DNA of 64,000 nt from contig CM037848.1 of NCBI GenBank assembly GCA_021234535.1, forward strand, positions 10,955,944 through 11,019,943, given 5' to 3'. Shown here one piece after another: positions 50,001 through 59,000 of this stretch. The position numbers and the translations under genes were made by a program. The stretch comes from Stichopus chloronotus (taxonomy: Eukaryota > Echinodermata > Holothuroidea > Aspidochirotida > Stichopodidae). Each line of letters begins with the position of its first letter. The first letter of the stretch is position 1. Below the pieces are notes generated by a model, which had not been told where the DNA came from, did no database searches, and saw nothing but the letters and a program-made list of their open reading frames with translations.

Positions 50001-53000
50001 CTTGTCAAGAAAGAGATGCAGTACCGTGCAGACGTGATGCAACGAGCAGGCGTTGAGATGGAAGGGAAAGATGGACGACAATTTGCTTCAGATTACTGTG
50101 AACTGCTTGAAATTATCTCAGAGAGACAAAAATAACACTCTTTAGAGGCAGAAGTTACAGCAAGAAATTACTGTGACCTTCCTACTTATCAGGGGGCTCG
50201 ATATCCCTTTGCATTGTTTGAATTGTGTTTAATTGTGTCTGACACATTGTGCAATGACTGATGTAAAAAACAGCTACATTTGTGATTTACCCTGTGTTTT
50301 ACTGCTCCGCATATGCTCCTCTTACCTGATTCTCTAAATCCGTATCTAATCAAACACCACCTCGCCTCCTTAACCCCCCCCCACTCCTCATCCCCAGGTT
50401 TCGAATAATTCTAACATTTCTGATGCTCACCTTCCACATGACTCTTTGTCCTCCTAGAGTACCATGGAGAGTCTCCTGGGGGCCTCCGCCTGCGGATTGG
50501 CGTTCCATATGTTATCCGGCCAACCGCTGACGATCCTCGGCAGCACGGGTCCTATATTGGTGTACGAGAAAATCATGGTGTCTGTCTGCGGGTTAGTAAC
50601 TTATTGCATAAAAATGATTTTCAAACTGCTCTTCAGACAACCACAATTAATTAATAAGTCTGATATGCGGTTCATGGAAATCACAGTAATAATCTGTGCT
50701 CCAGTTAAAGAGGAACCATCATGGGTGTTTCAGTTTCAACCTACACATTAGGTACATCTATTCACAAACAATCATGACGAGAATGGTGTCGCTTTTGCAA
50801 CGACTTCTTTCCCAAATGTTACTTTGAACTTCCTGCTGTTGTTGTGAATCGAGTAGCAATATTCCAAACGAATGATGTAGCACCTGCAATAGCACATGAA
50901 ATGTGGATGTGCATCTTTGCCGTCACCATTCAGGTGGTTTTGCAATGACCTGGCGACTTTCGAGTGAGTAAAAAAGGTTTGTTCGCAAAAACTTCATATT
51001 TTCCTCGACATGTTTTTGCACTCACTACAGAGTTGTGTCTTCTCGTTTGAAAAACTGTAATTAAAGTATTAGGAGTCTTTGAAGGTCTGTGCAATGGTTG
51101 CCCTGTAAACACTGTTGTCTTTATAATGAAGACAATAGAAGACAATAGAAGACAATGGAAGACAATAGTTTCCCAGGATGAGAGTATCATTCTTCCTCGT
51201 TTGCTTCAATTTATAAGAAGATTCATTATTATGCTCTCATCAACGGTCAGATTTTATGCTGATTTTGGTATTTGTCAGTACCTATCTTTCTGTGAGATCA
51301 AAACGGGGTGACACCAGCGCGTTTCAACGCATGATTCAACTTTCAGCTAAACTAGTGCATGTCCAATTGATCGTAAAAGCTGTTCGGAATAGTATAGCGT
51401 GGCACGTTTTTTCAATCCTGGTTGTCTGTAATAGGTGAATTGATTTTGATGTTGATATTTTGCAGTTATTAGTGTAAAGGTCAATTCAAGCTGCGAAATT
51501 TTACCCGAAAGTTGAATTACGTGTAGAATCTCACCCGGGCTTCACTGATGTAGAGAGGTTTGGGGGATATTTTGAGGGAGATGCAACCTCTAATCATTAA
51601 ACAGCAGTAAAGTATTCCAGATGACTTGCTAGTTTAGGTAATAAAAGTGCTTCTCGCCAGGTTTGTCATTGCATTTCGACAATACCACAGTTATATGCAC
51701 GTCAGCGCAAGGATACACAGTTGCAGGCAGTTCACTTGTCTCAAACTCCTGAAGGTACACAATAGGATCAATGTCCATGGTGACTTCTTTTCTCAAAGGG
51801 TTGTAAGTGAATGGAATGAATTTTAACTGAGTGTGTTCTTGTTGGTAGTGTGAATGGAATTAAGAATGCTTTGGACAAATACTTCAAGGATGGTAACAGG
51901 TTTTACAGTTTTATTTTCAATCTCTGTTGATCCTTTTTTTTTTTTTCTTCAATTAGAAGAAACTACTCGTTTGCACAAAATTGTTTGTTGGTCTAATTGT
52001 GCCAGTGGTGTCCCTTACAAGTGAAGACTTGGGATTAATAACAGTCGCACTGATTACTTTTTCGTCTTCCAGGTCATTAGGATGGGACTATCTGCCATTC
52101 AGAGCTTGGGTCGGAGTGTGGACGATGCTCCTGTGTCTGATACTGGTGGCAACGGATGCGAGCGCCATGGTCAAATATTTCACCCGCTTTGTGGAAGAGA
52201 GTTTCTCTACACTCATCTCGTTTATCTTCATCTACGAATCCATCCACAAGCTGATAAATATATACCACGAGTATCCAATCCACAGGTATGCCTCAGCTGG
52301 TTCCACAGCATATACTCCTGTTTGCACAGAGTCCAAAATTCAGAGCTGGGTACCCGACTTCCGCGTGTGACTTTTGTCAGGCACTGGTACAACGTTTTGC
52401 CTTGCAAGTCATCATAACACCATGTATCTCTCGTACTGGTATGACAGTGAAGTTGGTCTTAGTTACACACATGCTGAATTTTGTTATACATACAGTGTAC
52501 GTTGACGAAAGTTTGGATCCAGGTAGCAGTTGCAGAACTGGGTCATGACTTCATTAGTCGGGTACCCAGGTATCCGGCATTGGACGGGTTCCCAGGTATC
52601 CGGATACCCTATGCAAACACCAGTATATTTGGCAATAAAAGTAGTCGAAGTAATTTATTCATCAGTGAAGTATATAGGGTGAGTTCCCACACTGTCAGAA
52701 AGTTTTTTTTTCCTACCCCCACCCACTGTTTTGTTTCTTAATTTTGTGGGTAGTGGTAAGACCCCCATGATGATCTCTTCGCCAGATATTACCGTCTTTT
52801 CTTCTTGACTCAGTTGGTAGCATCCTTAGTCAAAGGTGGAGAGAATGGGCCCCCATAGTGTTCAGAAGTGATTACTCTGCCTGAAATAAGAGTCATTGCT
52901 TTAACGTAATCTGTGATGTATATCTTCCGAAAAATTGAAATATATGAACGAAGTACGTGATAGATGATCAACAAGATTGTAACAATTCATAAAAAAATGG

Positions 53001-56000
53001 AAGATTGTAACAATTCAAAAAAAAATGGCCAAGTTGTATTTTGCTTTGAGATTTTAAGATATCACTGATGGCAGAGCTGTGTTGGCTCCGGACAAAATGG
53101 GTTATCTTCAAGAAGTCAGAAAATGTCTGGTGTGCAGACAGTCATTGTCGATACTTGTTTACTGGTAACTCAAACAGGTTTCCGTTAGCGATGAATCAGA
53201 GCGAATACGACTGCGACTGTTACCCTCGTAACGACACCAGTCCTTACTATGTGGATAGGATCGAGAACATGTGGCATACATCCCTGAAGGAATGTAAGGC
53301 CTACAAGGGAGATGTGCTAGACCCAGAGGGGAACAAATGCCACGAGAGCGAACCCGTGTCGGATGTGTTCCTCATGTCTGCGATTCTCATGTTTGGCACG
53401 TTCACAATCGCCTACAGCCTGAAAATGTTCAAGACGACGAGGTATTTCCCAACAGTGGTGAGTTTGCTTGTTTGTTTTTTTTTCAAATCCCTTCTGTGGG
53501 GCTCAGAAGGTCCCCGTGGGGGCTGGTGATCGCCTGTAATGTACAATTTTCCATTTTCATGTCCCAACTTTGGATAAAGTGCTTTGTCACCAGACTGTGA
53601 CAAGTGTTTTTGTATTGATATTATTTTACATCAAAGGGTGAAACAAAGTAGATGCTGTGGAGTTTGCTTGATGAGAGGATGCTGTGAGGGAAGCAACTTC
53701 ATCCAGTCTTTAAAAATAAATTGTCAAAATATCTCAAGAATTTTAACTATAAAGAACTTTTTGCAAAACATTGAGGGCATATCTATTGTACGGAACTTGT
53801 CAAAGTTTTTAGAGATTGTTAACAATTTGTCAAAGTAGGTTGGGCTTCGTCTTTTAGTTATTTCTCATTAAACAGCGTCGATTATTATTATTATTGTTAT
53901 TTATGACTTGTCAAAGTATGTTGAGGGTTGATCTGTCATTAATAAGTTGTCAAGAAATGTTGAAAACTTTATTATAGTCTATAACTTTTCAAACAGATGG
54001 TGAGGGCTTATATGTCACCACGATCTTTCCAAATGTTGAGGAGAATAGGAATGCCTGCATTCGTAACTCGTCAGGGGATGTTGAATGTAATGCAGTACGA
54101 CGAACAGGAAAATGATATGAAGTTATAACAACTTGTCAAGTGATTTAGAGGAAAGCAGTTTTTTTTATGAAATAAACGTCGTAAAAATGTTGACACAGAA
54201 ATCAGTTTTCGCTGTTGTTGATTTGGTAGAGGATTGTTGAGGAGTTCTTGAATGAGAAGTAAATGTTTCGTGAAGTTGAAGTGAAACATTTAGCAAGTAT
54301 AACTGTTTCCTGATGTAAGTGTCGGTTTTCTTCTCTCACCACCAGGTACGGAGGACGGTAAGCGACTTTTCCGTGTTTCTCGCGGTGGTCATTATGGTAT
54401 CCGTTGACCTTGGAATGGGGATTCCCACACCAAAACTTCCTGTACCGACAGACTTCAAAGTGAGTCCCCAAAAAAAGTATCGTGTAGAATTGGTTTTCTT
54501 TCTGTAAGTGACTGGCTAAAGTATTAAATGCCGTTGTTGGATGGTTCAGGTTTTAAGATGCAAACTGTAAAGAGTTTGTCATTCTGTGTAACTTTGATAT
54601 TGTGTTATTGAGCATTGAAGCATACTGCCTTCATCTTTTTTTTTTTCGTTAATAATATCTGTGAGGATTGTTTTTCTTTTCTGCTTTTTTAGCCCACATC
54701 AAACGAAAGAGACTATTGGTTGGTTCCCATGTTCACCCCTAAGAACCCCTGGTGGAGCACCATACTAGCCATCCTGCCGGCCCTCCTGGCGACGATCCTG
54801 ATCTTCATGGATCAACAAATCACCGCTGTCATCGTCAACAGAAAGGAGAACAAATTGAAGGTATTGAGAAATATTTCACGGGATACCGGGTTGCATCGAC
54901 CCTTAGGATTGGACGATGACTCTCCCAAAAGGAAAAAGTCTCCGAAAAAATAATAATAAAAGGAGGGACCATTCCCTCCCAAATACAGTTGGTTGCAAAA
55001 TGGGCTTAAACTGCAAAACATTCTCTACATACAAAACACAATAACAAGAATCCTGTCGGATGGAAACGGCCTGCCTATTTCTCATGCACGTAATAAAAAA
55101 GTGACAAGTCCTGAACTGTTTGCTCTCCTCTTCTGATATCTTTGGCTTTAGACAGCGATAGAGAAAGCTTTGGCAGGAAACCTGTCAAGGAGATAAATTA
55201 ATTAACCTTCAGTACCACCAGCCAGAAGTAGGCAATTGATCGTAAAATGTGTTAAGTGACCGAGTAGCAGCGTGTTTGTCCCTGTCGTTTCACACAAATT
55301 CCTACCAAGATTATTTCAAGAGAAGGATGTTCCCTCTAAAATTTGGTAAGCCAGCACAAACTCTGGCAGGTTATAAAAGTTTTTTAAAAACCCTGAAAGC
55401 AGTGGGAATAGCTCTTTGGATCAATGACATAGTTTTGAAGGCATTGCTTGTGAACAATTAATTTGCACAGTTGTAATGAAGAAAAGTTGGAACATGTCTG
55501 TAGCATATGACAGTGAGGGAAAGTCAGTGTTTTTGTTTTTTTTTTGTTAGATGGAGGTCAGTGATGATAGTAATGTTGATATTTATGTTGACCATTATGG
55601 TATTCACGTCTTATCATAATAAGATGAACGCATTTGTCAACTTATTGGGATTGTGCGTGATGGAAAAACTGAGATCATTTAGTAATGATCATACAACATC
55701 ATAGAAACTTACGTGAAGGTTGTGTGAATTCATGCTCATATTCTATCGAAAAGCGGAGAGCCGAGCATCGATCCAGCTTTTCAAGGAAATCACCAGGGAA
55801 GAGAAACCGTCTGGTTTGCTACAAGGTGAAGTTAAAACGTGCTTCGTATTTGTTTGTTTGGTCTTGCAGAAAGGTGTCGGCTATCATTTGGATCTCCTTA
55901 TAGTCTGCATCATGTTGGGTATTTGCTCCATCTTTGGTCTCCCCTGGTTTGTCGCCGCTACCGTCCTGTCCATCAACCACGTCAATTCCCTGAGGGTGGA

Positions 56001-59000
56001 ATCCGAGTGCAAGGCTCCCGGAGAAACGCCCAAGGTGATTGGCTGCAGGTAGGTTCCGCAGCGACGGGATGCGGGTGGGATGGAAACGGATGGGTGCAGG
56101 TGGATCCAAGGTGATCAGTTGCAGATTTGATCGACTTGGTTTGTGGATGCGGGTGGGTCTGTGGGGGTTGTGTGCAGGTTGAGCCCATGTAGATAAGATG
56201 CAGGTGGGGTATGGTGTTGATATGTAAGTTAATCCATGGGGTTTGAATGCAAGTGGATCTGTGGTGATATTTCATGCAGGTATGTCCAAGGGTTTGGATA
56301 AAGGTGGGTTTGTAGTGGTTAGATGCAGCAGAGTCCAAGGGAATTTGATGTAGGTGGGTCTGTGAGGTGAGTATATGCAGGTATGTTCAATAGGTTTGGA
56401 TTAAGGTCGGTCCATGGTGATTTACATGGAGGTCAGTCTAAGGAGTTTCGAGGTGCAAGTGATTTCATGGTGATCCTATGAAAGTGAACCCAAGGGAATT
56501 GGATACAGTGAGTCCATTGATGATGCAATGGTGATTATGTGAAATGGCATTTAAGAAGATGCTTACATTGTACTCTTGTTGATGAAAAAATTTGCTCGTG
56601 GTTGATATGCCTCAAGAGGTTGTCTTGCCCAGAGAGGTTGTAGCAAAGTATCCATCCTTGATGTATTAAATAGGGATGTAAAGATGAAGGACCTACTGTG
56701 ATGGTGCTTAACTTCCTGCCTTGCATATGAAGCTGCCCATGGTCACACCAACCAACTCTTCTCTTGCAACAGAATGGTAGTATTGGCGCTAAAAAAAGTG
56801 AATTGCAGACGTAATACAGCTGCAACACACATGTTATGTCAAGTTATGTTGTGTTTTGTTATGTCATGTTACGTTTAATATGCATTAAATGCAAGCTGCA
56901 CATTTTGCCCATTGTGTAGGCCTATGTAATACTTCTTCTGATCGCAAGTTGGTTTGGCTAAAGTCTGACATAAGTAAAGGTATTTAATTTATTTTTGTAC
57001 CCTGTTACCATTTCTCTTCATTATTCCATCCACAGGGAGCAGAGAGTAACCGGAGTCCTAGTCTTTATTTTCATTGGTCTGGCCGTGCTTATGACATCCA
57101 TTTTGAATGTAAGTGCTTTACAAAGAATTAGCAGCAAATTTTGTTTCTGTTTGTCCTACGTGAATGACGCTATATTTAATTAGGCCCAGTTGCAAAGTGA
57201 AACCATACCTGTGTCCAGATCTTCACTGAATACTGGCTGGCCTGCATTCCTCTGTCCCCTGTTATTGTATGTTTAATAGTCCTGTGTGACCCACTTGTCT
57301 TTACTGATGTTACTTCAGTGCTAGATGTTAGTGGGTACATTTACTTCCATGGCATTCATTCATATAAATATGAAATGCTTTCCAAACAGAAGAGGTGCTG
57401 CATTGTTAGTGCAGTGTGCCATGTACTGTATGTGTACATAGTGTACATATGTGTATGTGGTACACAGTGTAAGTACATTGTACCACATACCTGTGTATGG
57501 TACTCATTGTAAATGCAGTGTACCATACAGCAGTGTGGATGGTACACAGTGTAACAACAATGTACCAGATACCATCGTACATGGCACACAATGTGAATAC
57601 ACTGTGCCATACACATATACCAGTGTATATGATACACAGTATAAACACTTTGTATAACATACCTGTATATACATTGTACGACATACCTGTGCATATGGTA
57701 CATGGTGTAGATGCAGTGTTCCATATACCAGTGTATATGATTCTCAGTGTAAATACCTTGTACCATATACCAGCATGTATGGTATACAATGTAAATACAT
57801 TGCACCACATACCAATGTATGTGGTTCACAGTGGACATACAGTGTACCATGTACCCATTTGCCAAATACCTTCAGAATTGATGGTTGATAGTAAGCCAAA
57901 ACCTACAGTAGGAATGATCCACTAATTTGCCTCCCATTCTCGCAGAATACACAACAGCAGTTTTAACATTTGCCTATTCACGTATGCATGATGTTGGTGT
58001 TCTTCTGGGTTCACTGCAACATTCTAATGGCATGTACACGTGGCTTACTTTGACAGTTGAGCAACATCAAGAAGTCTGCAGAAATCATTCCTTTCACTGT
58101 GTGATGAATTTTAACATCCACCGACATAAAATCTGGTTTAGTATCTTCGGTAGCTGAGTGTAAAATAAAATAGTTCAAACAGTGCAGGCTGATGTATCTC
58201 AGTTCATTGTGACCTTACAGGAATTTCTGTTGGACATGTTCGACAGTCGTCAACATCGTGGCAAGTTGAATCTTGTGATACTGAACATTAACGTAAGATT
58301 TGTTCATGTTTGCAGTCATTCACACGATTTAGATATAAGATTGCCTCAGTGTCTCGTTATTCCATATTTCTCTCACAGAAAATCGCAATGCCGGTGTTGT
58401 ACGGTGTGTTCCTGTTCATGGGTATATCATCACTGAAAGGCGTTCAGGTAGGCCGATCACTGGTCCGTGTCTGTGATTAAATACAAAACATTCATATTGA
58501 TAGCTCTGTTTATCAACCTCTTCTTCATGGTGTGAGCAGTCCAGTTAGAAATCTAAGAAGCATATCTTAAGAGCAAGTCAAATTTCACACTAATGGGCCT
58601 GTTTTGCATCAAGTCCTTTGTTTAAATTCTTAAAAATAAAAAGAAAGGAGATTGAGACCAGGGTTTTATCGTAGAGTGTTGACTTGCAAAGGTAGCTGCA
58701 ATTACTGACTGGTTTGTATTTGGTCATTTTTGATATGTAGCTGATTTTTACAAACCCTTAGAAAGGTTGATTTTTGTTTTTCTGATTTTCTTCTCAACTT
58801 TATTCAAATCACTTGATTGCAGTTATTCTTTTTTCTTTTCTTTTATTCATTTTCCTAAGTTTGACGATGTTTCTCTTCTTGTGGAAACATTGCAATGAAT
58901 GATAAACAAATGGCAAAATTTTACAATGTGTCTGATTTATGGAACCTGCAATTAATGTGGTCTTTCATTCTTCCGTTAGTTTGTGAATCGCATCAAGCTG

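Larger units (their letters stand above)
52286..53177 (+). other. SLC4 intron 12
   Basis: GT-AG intron with a GGATCC/GGTACC repeat relative (52511-52612), a tRNA-like stretch near 52800 and a two-copy duplication (52974-53029). Confidence 0.8.

Noticed and set aside
51950..52072. Strong-looking acceptor after a long T run before exon 12
   Set aside because: Using it would put a stop in frame soon after the junction with exon 11; the later acceptor at 52071-52072 restores the conserved protein.
57356..57925. Overlapping 134-169 residue frames on both strands with repeated Tyr/His/Cys
   Set aside because: Translation artefacts of the intron 17 tandem array.
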